Source: JADHMP01 sp016779985 (GTDB taxonomy: Bacteria; Bacteroidota; Bacteroidia; Flavobacteriales; Flavobacteriaceae). Taken from it: a DNA stretch of 64,000 bases. Every line of letters starts with the position of its first letter. Within the stretch, counting starts at the first letter, position 1. The stretch covers positions 1 to 64,000 of the forward strand of contig JADHMP010000006.1 in NCBI GenBank assembly GCA_016779985.1, given 5' to 3'. Position numbers and translations under genes: made by a program. The notes below the pieces were generated by a model, which made no database searches, was not told where the DNA came from, and saw nothing but the letters and a program-made list of their open reading frames with translations. Shown here one piece after another: positions 15,162 through 26,497 of the stretch.

Positions 15162-18100
15162 TTAAAAATTTAACGTTACATTAAATCCTACACTTCTAAG
15201 TGTGGGTAAGGCATTAGAGGTAAATCCTTGTGACCCTAATGTTGTTCCTAACATAGCCTCAGGGTCAATATCCTTTGCACTTTTCGAGAAAAAGAATAAA
15301 TTTCTCCCTATTATTTGAATTGAAGCACTTTGTAATCCGATGCTATCTACTCCTGGAATTCTATATCCTAAAACTATTTCACGCAGTCTAATATTGTCTT
15401 GGTCATAAATATAATTTTCGGCAATACCAGAAATTGCCCCCCAATATTCTTGGCCAGTGATAAGTGTATTATTAGAAGCATTTGATTCGGTGCTAACCGC
15501 ATTCAAAGTAACACCATTTTCTCTATACAAAAGACTTCTTTCTGAAACTCCATTTGAGTCGAGACCTGCTGAAGTTTGAGAATAGATTTGACCTCCTATT
15601 CTAGCGTCGATTTGAAAACTTAAGAAAATGTCATTAAATGAGATCGTATTTCTCCATCCCCCTAACCAGTCTGGTTGAGCATTGCCAAGCAATTCTAAAG
15701 AGGAAGAGGCAATAGGGATACCATTCGCATTGACAATATTTCTTCCTGAATCGTCTGTATCCCACACAGTCCCATAAATATCTCCAATACCTCCACCAAC
15801 AGTAGCTCGAATAGCTGCATTTCCACTATTTGTTGTATTATATGTGATATTGTCTAAATCATCTATCAACTCAACCAGCGTATTTTCGTTTTTGGAAAAG
15901 AAAATGGTGGTATTCCAAGAAAAAGCATCACTTGTAAATGGTGTCCCACCTAATTCTATTTCTACTCCTTTATTCTCAACTCTACCTACATTTTCCTTGA
16001 AAAAAGAGTATCCAGTTGCTGGAGGTACAGGTACGTTGAAGATAAGATCTTCAGTAGTGATATCATAGATTGATATACCCAAATTCAGTCTATTTTCAAG
16101 TGCACTCAACTCTAAACCAAACTCTGTTGAGGTTACCGTTTCGGGTTTGAGGTCTGGATTCAGCTTCACACTAGGAGAACCGAGTGTGGTCAGACCAAGA
16201 TATCCTTGACCAGGAACACTAAACGTTTGATATAATTGATAGGGATCAGTATCATTACCCACTTGCGCCCAGCTCGCTCTTAATTTGATCAAGTTAAACA
16301 ATTCCTGACTTGGGTCTATAAACCTATTGAGCAATGCTGATACACTTGCTGAGTTATACAAATAGGAGCGGTTGTCTTCTCCAAGAGTTGAAGACCAATC
16401 GTTGCGAGCTGTTACATCTAAATAAAGAAAATTATCATAAGCTAGATTCAAAGAACCGTATAAAGAATTCACTTTTTTAATAGCCTGAGGGCTCTCATTG
16501 GGTGGATTTAATTCATTTAAATTTGAAATAAAGAATTTGGTTGGAATCTTAAAGTTTCTACCGCTCACGCCTAAGCCTTCAGAAGTTCTTTTAGATAAGT
16601 TTCCACCAATATTAAGAACAAAGTTTAAATTCTCTGTAATATTTCTTTGTGCTGTAATTAAGAATTCTGAATTCAATTCAGTAAATGTGTTTTGGCTTTT
16701 CTGCATCCTACCATCTGGATAAAAGTGATGCCCTGGTTTTTCGATATTTACACGTTTAATATCTGTAATATCTGATCCTATTCTAACAAAGGCACTTAGC
16801 CAATCTGTAAATTCATAGTTGAGTTTTGTAAACCCAAGAAAACGCCCTCTTTTTTCACCATTTTGGTCATTGAAAAGCATCCAGAAAGGATTTCCAGTGG
16901 TGGAGCCAGGAGTGCCATACGATATAACTTGATAGTCAGCTAGTGTGGCTGGATTTTCTTTTTGATAGGTCTTCAAATCATTTACCGCAACATTTCTAGG
17001 CATATAATAAACAAAACTTAAAACGCCTTCACCTCCAAGGCTAGCACGGTTTGTAATTTCTTGTGTAAAATAAGTTGCTTTAGAGTCTATAGATAATTTT
17101 TCAGAGAGTTGAGCCGTTCCTCTAAGATTGAAGTTATGGCTGTTTAAGTCAGAATTTGGTAAAATAGATTCTGTAGAATTATTGGTATAGGAAAATCGAA
17201 CTGAGGCATTATCTGAAGCTTTATCTAGCGAGATGGATGTAATAGCCCTGGTTGCAGATCTAAAGAAATCATTAACGTTATTAGGTTGAGCAGAATAAGA
17301 ACGTGCCTGTCCTGTAAAATATAATTGTTGAGAGCCGTCCAATCTTTGTCCCCAAGAAGAAGAACCCCAATTGTTTTCCAAGTCAGTAAATGCCGCTCCT
17401 AATGAACCTTGCCCATACTCATTTTAATAGTTGGGTAAGAACATAGGGGTGTCAAAAGTTATGTTGGTATTGAGAGTAACACCAAGTCGATCAGACTCAG
17501 TTCCTTTTTTTGTTGTAATTAAAATAACACCATTACCCGCTCGAGAACCATAAAGCGCAGCAGCATTTGGTCCTTTAAGGACTGAAATGGATTCAACATC
17601 GTTGGGGTTGATGTCTGTGATACCTCCACCAGTTACTGAACTATTATAAACACTTCCGCCAGAATTGATGCCGTCTCCATTAATTGGAACACCGTCAACC
17701 ACAATCAAGGCCTGTGTATTGCCTCCAATAGAATTGTTTCCACGAATTGTAATTCTTGAACCTGAACCAATACTTCCAGACTGGGTAATATTAACCCCTG
17801 CAATTTTACCTGTCAAAGAACTTGCAATGTTGTGGTCTTTTACCGTGTTGATATTGTCTCCGCTAATTTCACTCACTGCATACCCTAATGATTTTTTTTC
17901 TCTTGACAAGCCCAGTGCAGTAACAACTACCTCATCTAAGGAATTGTCTGGTTGCAATTGAACGTTGAGTGTACTGTCAGTCCCAACAGGAATAGTTTGA
18001 GAGGCATATCCTACATAACTAAAAATTAATGATTGCCCTTCGGTTGCTTCAATGGAATAATTACCATCAAAATCTGAAGAAGCCCCTTGATTTGTTTCTA

Positions 18101-18236
18101 AGACAACTATTGAGGCTCCTGGCAGTGGAATGCCCTGATCGTCTGATATAGTTCCAGTAATGGTTTTTTGAGCAACAGCATGTACGAGTCCTACAAACAG
18201 GAACAATACTGCAAATAAAAATTTGCTTTTTTTCAT
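15162..18236 (-). pseudogene. SusC/RagA TonB-dependent transporter (SusC1) interrupted by one in-frame TAA
   Basis: MKKSKFLFAVLFLFVGLVHAVAQ is the signal peptide. A carboxypeptidase-regulatory-like domain ('GTISDDQGIPLPGASIVV') and the plug ('DEVVVTALGLSREKKSLGYA', 'SVLKGPNAAALYGSRAGNGVILITTKKG') follow. At 17426-17424, codon 271, the frame hits TAA in the context 'FLPNY-stop-NEYGQG'. The intact paralog SusC2 reads 'LEFQNQYGQG' here, so a Gln CAA codon became TAA by a single C-to-T change. The frame then stays open for 753 codons through the whole barrel to 'VGFNVTLNF'. No frameshift is present. Two fragments (17424-18236 and 15162-17381) would be called as separate genes. The damage would abolish uptake unless the stop is suppressed or is a sequencing error. 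Confidence 0.9.
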
Positions 18237-18334
18237 TTTTAATTGTTTTTAACTTCTAGGAATGGAGCATGGAGGAGTAAAAATATAAAATAAATTTATT
18301 TATGTTTCTTTTTTGGTATACTTAATACTTTAGC

Positions 18335-21300
18335 TTATTTATGATGATGAGAAAACACCTCAACAGAAGCATTATTTTTTGCAAAAAGAATATACGGTTT
18401 GTCGTTTATCGTGATAGGTTTAATATCCCGTACTTCTCCAGAAAGTTGCAACCCGCTTTTTTCATAGGAGGTTGGTTTAAAACTTCCTGTACCATCACCA
18501 ATCAAAACTTCTCCTTTTGAAGCGTCATACCGACCTAGTTTTACTCTTGTCCCATAAAGGTTGCCACCAATAACTAAATCGAGGTTTCCGTCTGCATTAA
18601 TATCTTTAGCTAACAACCCAAAAGCAGGTGCTACTTGGGCAAGCATTGGCAAAGGGCTTATTTCAAACAAATCGTTTCCTTGATTAAAAATAACACTTGA
18701 AGTCAGAAGGTTTGCTGAGGCCTTTTTTGCAGAGGCAATTCTTTCATCAGTTAAAACTTCTGCTACAGTTTGATTGGCGTAGGAAGCATATGATACATAT
18801 TTTGATTTCAATTCTGCTAATTGACTTTGAATATCATCTTTAGACCAAAAGGGATACTCTTTTCCTCCTTCCTCCGTACACAAAATGGGATCAATGGAAC
18901 CGTTCTTATCAAAGTCGTCGTAATAGAGACTCAAGGGAGCCTTAAGCTGTGAGTTTAGCCCATAGTTTCCTGCAACAAAATCAATTTTACCATCATTATT
19001 AAAATCTCCTTTAACAATTCTATTCCATAGACCTGTAGCTTTTTTTAAGGTTTCATTTGTGCTAGCAGTAAAACCGTTTTGTTGCTGATAAAGAATTGTG
19101 ATTGGCATCCACTCCCCAACCACAACAAGGTCTGGCTTACTATCAAAGTTAACATCTTCCCAAAGAGCATCAGTAATATTTCCTAAGTTATTTTGATTGG
19201 GCATTATTTCATTAGCTATCTCAAAACGACCTTCTCCAAGATTAACTAATAACTGGCTTGGTGCACTCTCTGGATATCGCCCTGGGATTCCTCTTGTGCC
19301 AACAAATAGATCTAAATCACCATCTGAGTCATAATCTGCTGCAACTGCGCAGGAGCCACTTTTCCAATTTTTAGGCAAGGGCGAGGATTTAAATTGCCCT
19401 CTTGAGTTAATGTAGAGTCGATCTTGTAAAAGCGTTCCCTCATTTTCATTTCCTCCACTCACTACATAAAGGTCTTGATCTCCATCAGCATCCACATCAA
19501 AAAAAAGAGCATCTACCTCTTCCTTTTCAGCATCTTTACTGATATTCTGTTGAGGCGATTGCTCAAAACTACCATCAGGTTGTTGTATCCATACGTTCCC
19601 AGAAGTTCCCTTTGCACCACATAGATAAAAATCATCTAAACCATCGTTGTTGACATCTCCAACTGCAATGCGAGGCCCTTGGGTTGATAAAAAATGGGGA
19701 AGTAAACGTTCGCGTTTAAAGTCTACAAAATCATTTTCTATGTGTCTGATGGGCTCACTGGTTTTTACCATCTCCTTTTGAAATAAAGAAGCTGATTCTT
19801 TTGGTTTGAGAAGTGCTTCTCCTGAAACTTTTTTAAAAATTGTGAGTGTTGATATCCAATTTTTAGGCTTTTCTAGTTGAATTTTTCCATCTGGCCATAT
19901 AATTTTAACTGAATCTATCTCCTTTTTATCTCCCAATCCGAAATGCAATTTTCTTCCTACTGAAGATTGATAGCCCCTCACAGGTTGTTGCACTTGTTGG
20001 TTTAATGTTGAGTCAGAATAAATGGTCACTGTAGCTCCAATACCTTCTCTATTTTTAGAAAGGGTATCGATAAGTTGTATTTGAAGAATTGATTGTGCTT
20101 GAGGATTACTGTTATTTCTATAGATGGCAGCTTGCGAGTCTATGTTATTTACAACTAAGTCTAAATCTCCATCGTTGTCTAAATCTGCATAGGCTGCCCC
20201 ATTGGAGAGTGTTTTTTCTTCAAACCCCCAATCAAAATTCATTTTTTTAAAATTAGCACTGCCAAGGTTTTTGAACATATAATTGGACTCTACAGTAGAC
20301 GGAATTTGTTCAATGAGGTCTACAACAGCAATTTCTTCTTTGTTTTGCATTTCATTGATGCGCTGTTGGACAGCGTAGCTAACAAAGTCCATATTGGTAT
20401 AATCCCTTTTGTAACCATTGGTGACAAATAAATCCTTCAACCCATCATTATCAAAATCTGCAAAAAGAGAAGACCAACTCCAATCTGTGTTTGAAACACC
20501 TGCCATTTGACCTACTTCTGTAAAAAAAGCTCCTTGCTGATTGAGGTGCAGCATATTTCTCATGGTTTGATTGTAGAAGCCAGTGCTTACAAATTGTTGA
20601 TATTTATCAAAATTGTCTGGACCAAAAACCATCTTTTGTCTTTCATTCCCTTCTGGTAACATGTCAAGAGTGAAAATATCAGTATAGCCGTCATTATTTA
20701 TATCGGCCACATCTGAACCCATGGAAAACATTGATGTATGAGATAAATAATCTTCTAATTGCTCAGAAAAAGTTCCATCTTGATTATTGATATATAAATA
20801 GTCTTGTTCATTATAATCATTTGAAATATAAAGGTCTGGCCAGTGATCTTGATTAAAATCGCCCATGGCTACTCCCAAGCCAAAACCCAATACATTTGTT
20901 TTTATTCCTGCTTTTCTTGTTCGATCAAAAAATAACCCCCCTACATTTTCATAGAGCTTATCTCCATAATTGGGATTGTTTTTTTGTTTAAGCCCACTCG
21001 TTAATCTGTCAAAACCAGCATATTCTTGCACCGAATGATTGAGTACATAAAGATCAAGATCATTGTCTCTGTCATAATCAAAAAATAGAGCTTGAGTGGT
21101 ATAACCAGTATCATTAATTCCTAGTAAACCCGCACTTTCAGTAAAAGTCATATCGCCATTATTGAGAAATAATAAATTTTTTCTCAACAAAGGGTTTGCT
21201 GCTGCTGATCGACAGACAAAAATGTCTAACCATCCATCACCATTTACGTCCGCCATAGAAGTGCCTGTGTTCCATAGCCCAGCGGCGTCAACACCTGCCT

Positions 21301-21631
21301 CTTTAGCCACTTCTTTAAATTTGAAATTTCCTTGGTTTATATATAACCTACTCGCTACCATATTGCCCGTAAAATAGAGGTCTTCTAAACCGTCATTATT
21401 TACGTCACCCACAGCCACTCCACCGCCATTGTAGAGGTATCCATAGGTTAATACATTAAACTCTTTGGTTTCTTTGAGAATATTTCTGAATTTAATTCCT
21501 GTTTGTGAAGATGTTAATAAGGTGAATTGTTGATTGTTATCCTCACAACTTATAGACGAAAAGTAAATAAACAGGTATAAAAAGGAAAATCCTGTGCGAA
21601 ATTGATTCAAGTTCATATTGCACATTTTCAT
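18335..21631 (-). CDS. VCBS/FG-GAP repeat lipoprotein with UnbV/ASPIC domain
   Basis: The lipoprotein signal ends in YFSSISC-E. The probable start is the third Met (at 21616), MNLNQFRTGFSF, although the frame opens at 21631. Many FG-GAP/VCBS blade motifs with calcium-binding D-x-D/N-x-D-G loops follow ('VGDVNNDGLEDLYFTG', 'MADVNGDGWLDIFV', 'YDSDGDLDLFVGT'), predicting a beta-propeller. Near the middle, 'GIGATVTIYSD...RGYQSSVGRKLHFGLG...VKIIWPDGK' is the UnbV/ASPIC domain. Family members are surface or secreted proteins often found next to SusCD pairs in marine Bacteroidota, with an unproven role in binding glycans. It lies between the two SusCD pairs on the same strand, after the terminator of the first pair, so it probably starts a second transcript with SusC1-SusD1. 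Confidence 0.9.
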   Translation of the reverse strand: MKMCNMNLNQFRTGFSFLYLFIYFSSISCEDNNQQFTLLTSSQTGIKFRNILKETKEFNVLTYGYLYNGGGVAVGDVNNDGLEDLYFTGNMVASRLYINQGNFKFKEVAKEAGVDAAGLWNTGTSMADVNGDGWLDIFVCRSAAANPLLRKNLLFLNNGDMTFTESAGLLGINDTGYTTQALFFDYDRDNDLDLYVLNHSVQEYAGFDRLTSGLKQKNNPNYGDKLYENVGGLFFDRTRKAGIKTNVLGFGLGVAMGDFNQDHWPDLYISNDYNEQDYLYINNQDGTFSEQLEDYLSHTSMFSMGSDVADINNDGYTDIFTLDMLPEGNERQKMVFGPDNFDKYQQFVSTGFYNQTMRNMLHLNQQGAFFTEVGQMAGVSNTDWSWSSLFADFDNDGLKDLFVTNGYKRDYTNMDFVSYAVQQRINEMQNKEEIAVVDLIEQIPSTVESNYMFKNLGSANFKKMNFDWGFEEKTLSNGAAYADLDNDGDLDLVVNNIDSQAAIYRNNSNPQAQSILQIQLIDTLSKNREGIGATVTIYSDSTLNQQVQQPVRGYQSSVGRKLHFGLGDKKEIDSVKIIWPDGKIQLEKPKNWISTLTIFKKVSGEALLKPKESASLFQKEMVKTSEPIRHIENDFVDFKRERLLPHFLSTQGPRIAVGDVNNDGLDDFYLCGAKGTSGNVWIQQPDGSFEQSPQQNISKDAEKEEVDALFFDVDADGDQDLYVVSGGNENEGTLLQDRLYINSRGQFKSSPLPKNWKSGSCAVAADYDSDGDLDLFVGTRGIPGRYPESAPSQLLVNLGEGRFEIANEIMPNQNNLGNITDALWEDVNFDSKPDLVVVGEWMPITILYQQQNGFTASTNETLKKATGLWNRIVKGDFNNDGKIDFVAGNYGLNSQLKAPLSLYYDDFDKNGSIDPILCTEEGGKEYPFWSKDDIQSQLAELKSKYVSYASYANQTVAEVLTDERIASAKKASANLLTSSVIFNQGNDLFEISPLPMLAQVAPAFGLLAKDINADGNLDLVIGGNLYGTRVKLGRYDASKGEVLIGDGTGSFKPTSYEKSGLQLSGEVRDIKPITINDKPYILFAKNNASVEVFSHHHK

Positions 21632-21682
21632 ACAATTTTTTATATCAATTTGATTTGATATTGACTTTTATAAAAATAAAAA

Positions 21683-21706
21683 AAGAGGGCTAAAAAGCCC
21701 TCTTTT
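21683..21706 (-). terminator. Terminator after susD2
   Basis: The perfect 9-bp stem AAGAGGGCT / AGCCCTCTT with an AAAA loop has T residues on the minus-strand side. It follows the susD2 stop by about 20 bp and separates the SusC2-SusD2 unit from the VCBS gene. Confidence 0.9.
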
Positions 21707-21726
21707 AGATAAAAAAGTATTTTATA

Positions 21727-23319
21727 TTATTTTTTATCCCACCATAGTTTGGTATTGTTTTTATCTTGACCTCCAATTTCAGGAGAAGAGATTGCTGCAT
21801 CTACTGCTTCAGCATTCGTTGTGAATTCAGAAGAAGTATAAATCATTCTTGATGGAATTTGATCTTTAGGCACATCAGGGTTATCTGATTGTACTCTAGG
21901 TAGCTGTTTTGGATAACCAGTTCTTCTGGCTTCAGCCCAAGCTTCCCATCCATTTGGAAATAGGGCAAGCCATTTTTGAGTAATTATTTGCTCTAAAGCT
22001 CTTTCAGTACTAGAATTGTCAAAAGCAATTGGAATGTCTGATGAGGCAGGTGTAGTGCCTCCATCAAAACTAACAGGTGTTTTTTGGCTGCTCACATAGG
22101 CTGCAATGGCAGCATCAGAAGCACCAACCCTTTCTTGCATAGACATTTTGATGCCTGATTCATAATATTGTTGAGCAGATCCGCCAACGTTATAACCAGC
22201 TAAAGCTGCTTCAGCTAACAAAAGATGCACCTCAGCCGCTTGCATAAATTCAAGAGGAGGGTTAGCTCCACCTTGAGCAACATCTCTAAAATAAACGTTT
22301 ACATCAGAGGTTATTGGATTTTGACTTACTCCCAAGGCTACTTTGGTTTGACCATTTTGGAGGCCTTCATATGGGATACCATCACCATCTTGATCTCCTT
22401 CTGCAGCAGGGTCAAAGTATATAGACATTCTTGGGTCTTCATATCCCTTAAGGATCCCTTCCATAGTCGCACTCATTCTAAATTCTCCCCAATCAGTGAT
22501 TGTTTCAAGAGGATTTCTGTTGTCTCCGCTTACTGTAATATATGCATTATCATCATTACTAGTGATCAAAGCACCAGAATTAAAAGCTTTTTCAGCCTCA
22601 GATTTTGACAACGAAGGATTAGCAAACCTAATTCTCATTGCAAGACGTAGTCTTAGACTTTCAGCCAATTTTTTCCATTTTGAAGCATCTCCACCATAAA
22701 CTAAGTCCGATGCTCCATAAGAACTACCTCCAGCTGATAATGCTGAACTAGCTGCATCAAGTTCTGTAAAGAAGTTAGTATACATAGCCTCCTGTGTATC
22801 AAAAGGTACGGTTAATTGCTCATTACCGAATTCAGAATAAGGGACAGGTCCCCAATAATCTGTCATACGGCTATATCCATTAACCTTAACAACTTTTGCC
22901 ATAGCTGCACCGATAGTGTTTCCACCTTCGGTAGCTAAGTCTTCGACAAGTTTAATTTGGGGAGCTGCAATTCCATAAAATGAGCCCCAAGCTAGGTCTG
23001 CCCAATTTCCAACTTGAGTGAATCTATCTGAATCAAAGCCCACATAGGTGGTAGCATAATAGCCAGCCCAAAGGTCAGAAAATAAACTCTGTGAAATTTG
23101 AAATCGCCAGTGAAGACCCATATTTGAAGTATAAGTAGCTTGTGCAAATGATTGTCCTAGAAGAACATCACTTTCAGCTAATTTATCTGTACTAAGTTGA
23201 AGTGGATTGGTATTGATTTCTTGAAAATCATCATCACACGATACCACAAATGCTGTCAAGGATATAATCGTGATCCCTAGCACCAATTTTTTTAAATTAT
23301 TCTTAATTTTCATATTCAA
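21727..23319 (-). CDS. SusD/RagB-family lipoprotein (SusD2)
   Basis: A lipoprotein signal ends in LTAFVVSC (lipobox VVSC), followed by 'DDDFQEINTNPLQLS'. The 530-residue chain has the SusD_2 landmarks 'YTNFFTELDAASSALS', 'ASKWKKLAESLRLRLAMRI', 'EFMQAAEVHLLLAEAAL' and 'NGWEAWAEARRTGYP', and ends 'NTKLWWDKK'. It forms the surface lid for the SusC2 channel encoded 78 bp upstream. It appears intact, so this pair is the working uptake system of the locus. The ligand cannot be read from the sequence; the neighbours suggest a glycan or amino-sugar compound. Confidence 0.93.
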   Translation of the reverse strand: MNMKIKNNLKKLVLGITIISLTAFVVSCDDDFQEINTNPLQLSTDKLAESDVLLGQSFAQATYTSNMGLHWRFQISQSLFSDLWAGYYATTYVGFDSDRFTQVGNWADLAWGSFYGIAAPQIKLVEDLATEGGNTIGAAMAKVVKVNGYSRMTDYWGPVPYSEFGNEQLTVPFDTQEAMYTNFFTELDAASSALSAGGSSYGASDLVYGGDASKWKKLAESLRLRLAMRIRFANPSLSKSEAEKAFNSGALITSNDDNAYITVSGDNRNPLETITDWGEFRMSATMEGILKGYEDPRMSIYFDPAAEGDQDGDGIPYEGLQNGQTKVALGVSQNPITSDVNVYFRDVAQGGANPPLEFMQAAEVHLLLAEAALAGYNVGGSAQQYYESGIKMSMQERVGASDAAIAAYVSSQKTPVSFDGGTTPASSDIPIAFDNSSTERALEQIITQKWLALFPNGWEAWAEARRTGYPKQLPRVQSDNPDVPKDQIPSRMIYTSSEFTTNAEAVDAAISSPEIGGQDKNNTKLWWDKK

Positions 23320-23397
23320 TTGTATTTAAATTATTTTTTAAATTAAATTTCTGATGATATGTCCTAGCTGTCAAAAATCATCAACTATTTTATCCTT

Positions 23398-26300
23398 CTA
23401 GAATCCTAATTTTAAATTAAGACCTACGCTTCTTGTATTAGGTAGAGAAAATGCTTCATATCCGTCATAAGTAGCACCAACGCCGTGGATTGCCTCGGGA
23501 TCTACACCTGCATCATTTAGTAAGAAACCTAAATTTCTTCCCACCAGCGAAAGCTTTGCACTTTTAAATGGTGATGATGCTAGAGCAGTTTTACTTAAGC
23601 TATATCCGAGTGTCAATTCGCGAATTCTAATATTCGATGCATCATAGGTGAAGGCTTCACCAACAGGAGAATTTCTTCCACCGATGCTAGTCCAAAAAGT
23701 TTCAGGATCTACTGAAACGGGTGTCGTAGCTGGTGTTTCGTCAGTATAAACGTCTGTTCCAAATATAATTCCACCAGTTCTTCCAATGCCTGTAACATCG
23801 AGTACACCATCAGAAGACAATACGGAGCGTGTGAATGAAATAACATCCCCTCCTTGACGGAAATCGATTTGTAAACGTAGACTAAGATTTTTATAGGAAA
23901 ACGTATTAGTAAGACCACCTATCCAGTCTGGATTAAAATTCCCTACATTTACTGTCTGTCCTGAAGTAACTACTGGTGTTCCATTTGCATTCATAAGAAC
24001 TCTACCTTGAGCATCTCTCTCAAATCCTCTAGAATACATACTTCCCCAAGGCTGACCCACGTCTAGCCTAAATGATCTAATGTAGTCACTACCGTAGTTT
24101 AGTTGGTCAAGACCTTCTGCTAATCTTAGAACTTTACTTCTATTGGCTGCATAATTAAAATTGACATCCCATAGGAAATCACCCTTAGTAAATATGCCAA
24201 CGTTTATTGCTGCCTCAATTCCACTATTTTCAATATCAGCACCGTTAATAAATTTGGTAGCGATACCTGAACCCTGAGGAACATTTTGTCTAAATAATTG
24301 ATCTACACTATTCGATTTATAATAGGTAAAGTCAATATTTACTCTATTAAATAATGTGGTGTCAAATCCAAGTTCTAGAGATGTTGTTTGTTCTGCCTTT
24401 AAATTATCTGCAGGTGCTGAGGTAGATAGGGCTATAAAACCTCCCGTTAATAAATTTGCTGCTCTTGACAATTGATATGGATCAGTATCATTTCCTACTT
24501 CAGCATATGAAGCTCTAAGTTTGAAGTAGTCAATTGCTGAGGGTAGTTCAACCATATCAGAAATGATTGCACTTAAACCAGCTGAGAAATAATCATATTG
24601 ATTGCTTTGTGTAGGTAAAGTTGAACTGACATCAGACCTGTATGTAAGATCTAAAAAGGCATAATTTTTGAAACCTACATTTGCTAGAGCGTATAATGAA
24701 TTAACTTCTTTTTCAAAAATACTTTGACCTGCCGATAATTGTTGTGCATTCGAAATAGCAAAAATGTTTGGAGCATTTAAACCTCCAGTGTTTATGTTTG
24801 AAGACTCGGCCTTAACAACTCTATTGTTGCCACCTATACTCGCGCTTAAATCAATATCACCAAAGGAACTGTTATAGCTCAACAAGAAATCATTATTCCA
24901 TTCCATATTAGTGCCATTATTAATATTGTAATTACCATTTTGAGCAATAATATATGAATCATTCCACCACTGATCTTCTCTGTTTGAAGTAGAATTGTCA
25001 ATAGCAGATCTAACAAGCAAAGTAAATTCATCGTTAAAGTCGTAGGTTGCAGAGGCATAACCAGCTATTCTGTCACCAACTAAGTTATTATTATTTCTGT
25101 TGACTACCCAATATGGATTTCCATTTCCATTATCTAATGGTTTCCAATAATTTTGTTTGTTATTTCCAGAGGCATCCGTATATTCAAAATCAGCAGCATC
25201 TTGTGTTCTAATATTTCTAGGGAATCTGTAAACTCCCCTCAGTGGGTTGTCATAATTTTCCCATCCGGGTAGTAAATTATCTGTAATTGATTTGATGTAA
25301 GTTACTTTAGAGCTAATATGAAGCTTGTCATCAAGTAAGTCATTATCAATTTTGAGGTTGATTGAGTGACGTTCCAATTCATTATTAGGAACTATACCTG
25401 TTCTTATGTCGTTGGTATAGCTAAAATAAGTTCTCATTGTCTCCCCCCCAGAAACCACAGAAATGTTATTTGCAATTGTTACACCAGTGTCAAAAAAGTC
25501 TTGAACGTTATCTGGTTGAGCAACATAAGGAATATTGGTCCCTGCTAACTCTGGATTTGGTGACCAATGGGGGACTGTTCCTCCTAGGCTTGGACCCCAT
25601 GAATCAGTAGTAAAACCTGAATAAACACCAGAATTACCTTGCCCGTATTGGTTTTGGAATTCTAACATAATATCAGCTGTGTCAAATGACATAGTTGAAT
25701 TTATATTAACATCAAACGTGCCTTTTTTTCCAGATTTAGTAGTAATAATAATGGCACCGTTATTTGCTCTTGCTCCATACAATGCAGCGGCATTAGCTCC
25801 CTTAAGTACACTAATTGAGGCGATGTCATCAGGACTAAAGTCTTGTATGTCTCTTCCTAAAGGGACACCATCTACAATGTAAAGAGGCTGACTACTTCCT
25901 GAAATAGATCTATTTCCTCTTAAAATAACTCGAGATTGAGAATTTACTCCTTGACTTGTTGTTGTAATAGAAATACCCGCTACCTTACCTTGTAATGAAT
26001 TTACCAAGTTGCCATTAGCTCTTGATTCGTCAATACCTTCGGTTTCTACATTTTGTGTCGCATAGGTCAATTGTCTTTTTTGTCTTTGAATACCAAGAGA
26101 AGTAACAACTACCTCGTCTAAAGCATTACCCGTTTGCATGGTTATGTCGTAGCTTGAAGCGCTTCCAACTACAATTTCCTGAGTAGTGTAACCAACATAA
26201 CTGAATGCAAGGGTTTGTCCCTCCTCAGCTCCAATGGAATAATTTCCATCAAAGTCTGTTGTTGTTCCATCTCCGGTCTCAACCACTACGACGGTTGCTC

Positions 26301-26418
26301 CTGGAAGCGGAACACCTTGATCGTCACTGACAAGACCAGTGACTGTGTTTTGTTGCCCTAACACAATGCTTAAATTAAAGAGCACCAAAAGGAATGTAAT
26401 TTGTTTAAGTTTTTTCAT
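23398..26418 (-). CDS. SusC/RagA TonB-dependent outer-membrane transporter (SusC2)
   Basis: The 1006-residue chain is intact and of usual length. Parts in order: signal peptide (MKKLKQITFLLVLFNLSIVLGQ), carboxypeptidase-regulatory-like domain ('GLVSDDQGVPLPGATVVVV'), plug ('DEVVVTSLGIQRQKRQLTYA', 'SVLKGANAAALYGARANNGAIIITTKSGK'), then the 22-strand barrel ending 'NTRSVGLNLKLGF'. It imports a ligand across the outer membrane with energy from TonB. The TonB-interacting CarboxypepD-plug junction and the 'LRIRELTLGYSLSK' barrel motif are typical. It is followed by susD2 and divergent from the DUF5107 gene across an 80-bp AT-rich gap that must hold both promoters. Confidence 0.95.
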   Translation of the reverse strand: MKKLKQITFLLVLFNLSIVLGQQNTVTGLVSDDQGVPLPGATVVVVETGDGTTTDFDGNYSIGAEEGQTLAFSYVGYTTQEIVVGSASSYDITMQTGNALDEVVVTSLGIQRQKRQLTYATQNVETEGIDESRANGNLVNSLQGKVAGISITTTSQGVNSQSRVILRGNRSISGSSQPLYIVDGVPLGRDIQDFSPDDIASISVLKGANAAALYGARANNGAIIITTKSGKKGTFDVNINSTMSFDTADIMLEFQNQYGQGNSGVYSGFTTDSWGPSLGGTVPHWSPNPELAGTNIPYVAQPDNVQDFFDTGVTIANNISVVSGGETMRTYFSYTNDIRTGIVPNNELERHSINLKIDNDLLDDKLHISSKVTYIKSITDNLLPGWENYDNPLRGVYRFPRNIRTQDAADFEYTDASGNNKQNYWKPLDNGNGNPYWVVNRNNNNLVGDRIAGYASATYDFNDEFTLLVRSAIDNSTSNREDQWWNDSYIIAQNGNYNINNGTNMEWNNDFLLSYNSSFGDIDLSASIGGNNRVVKAESSNINTGGLNAPNIFAISNAQQLSAGQSIFEKEVNSLYALANVGFKNYAFLDLTYRSDVSSTLPTQSNQYDYFSAGLSAIISDMVELPSAIDYFKLRASYAEVGNDTDPYQLSRAANLLTGGFIALSTSAPADNLKAEQTTSLELGFDTTLFNRVNIDFTYYKSNSVDQLFRQNVPQGSGIATKFINGADIENSGIEAAINVGIFTKGDFLWDVNFNYAANRSKVLRLAEGLDQLNYGSDYIRSFRLDVGQPWGSMYSRGFERDAQGRVLMNANGTPVVTSGQTVNVGNFNPDWIGGLTNTFSYKNLSLRLQIDFRQGGDVISFTRSVLSSDGVLDVTGIGRTGGIIFGTDVYTDETPATTPVSVDPETFWTSIGGRNSPVGEAFTYDASNIRIRELTLGYSLSKTALASSPFKSAKLSLVGRNLGFLLNDAGVDPEAIHGVGATYDGYEAFSLPNTRSVGLNLKLGF

Positions 26419-26497
26419 ATCTATCGTAAGTATATTTTTTATAGAAAATAAAAATACATTTTTTTAACTTATTTTTAAGAATTATTTGTACTTTTTT

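Noticed and set aside
22225..22608. 127-aa plus-strand reading frame
   Set aside because: Antisense to susD2; composition is that of a chance frame.
26486..26497. TTG start for the DUF5107 protein
   Set aside because: The ATG at 26498 gives a normal signal peptide; the four extra residues only lengthen it.
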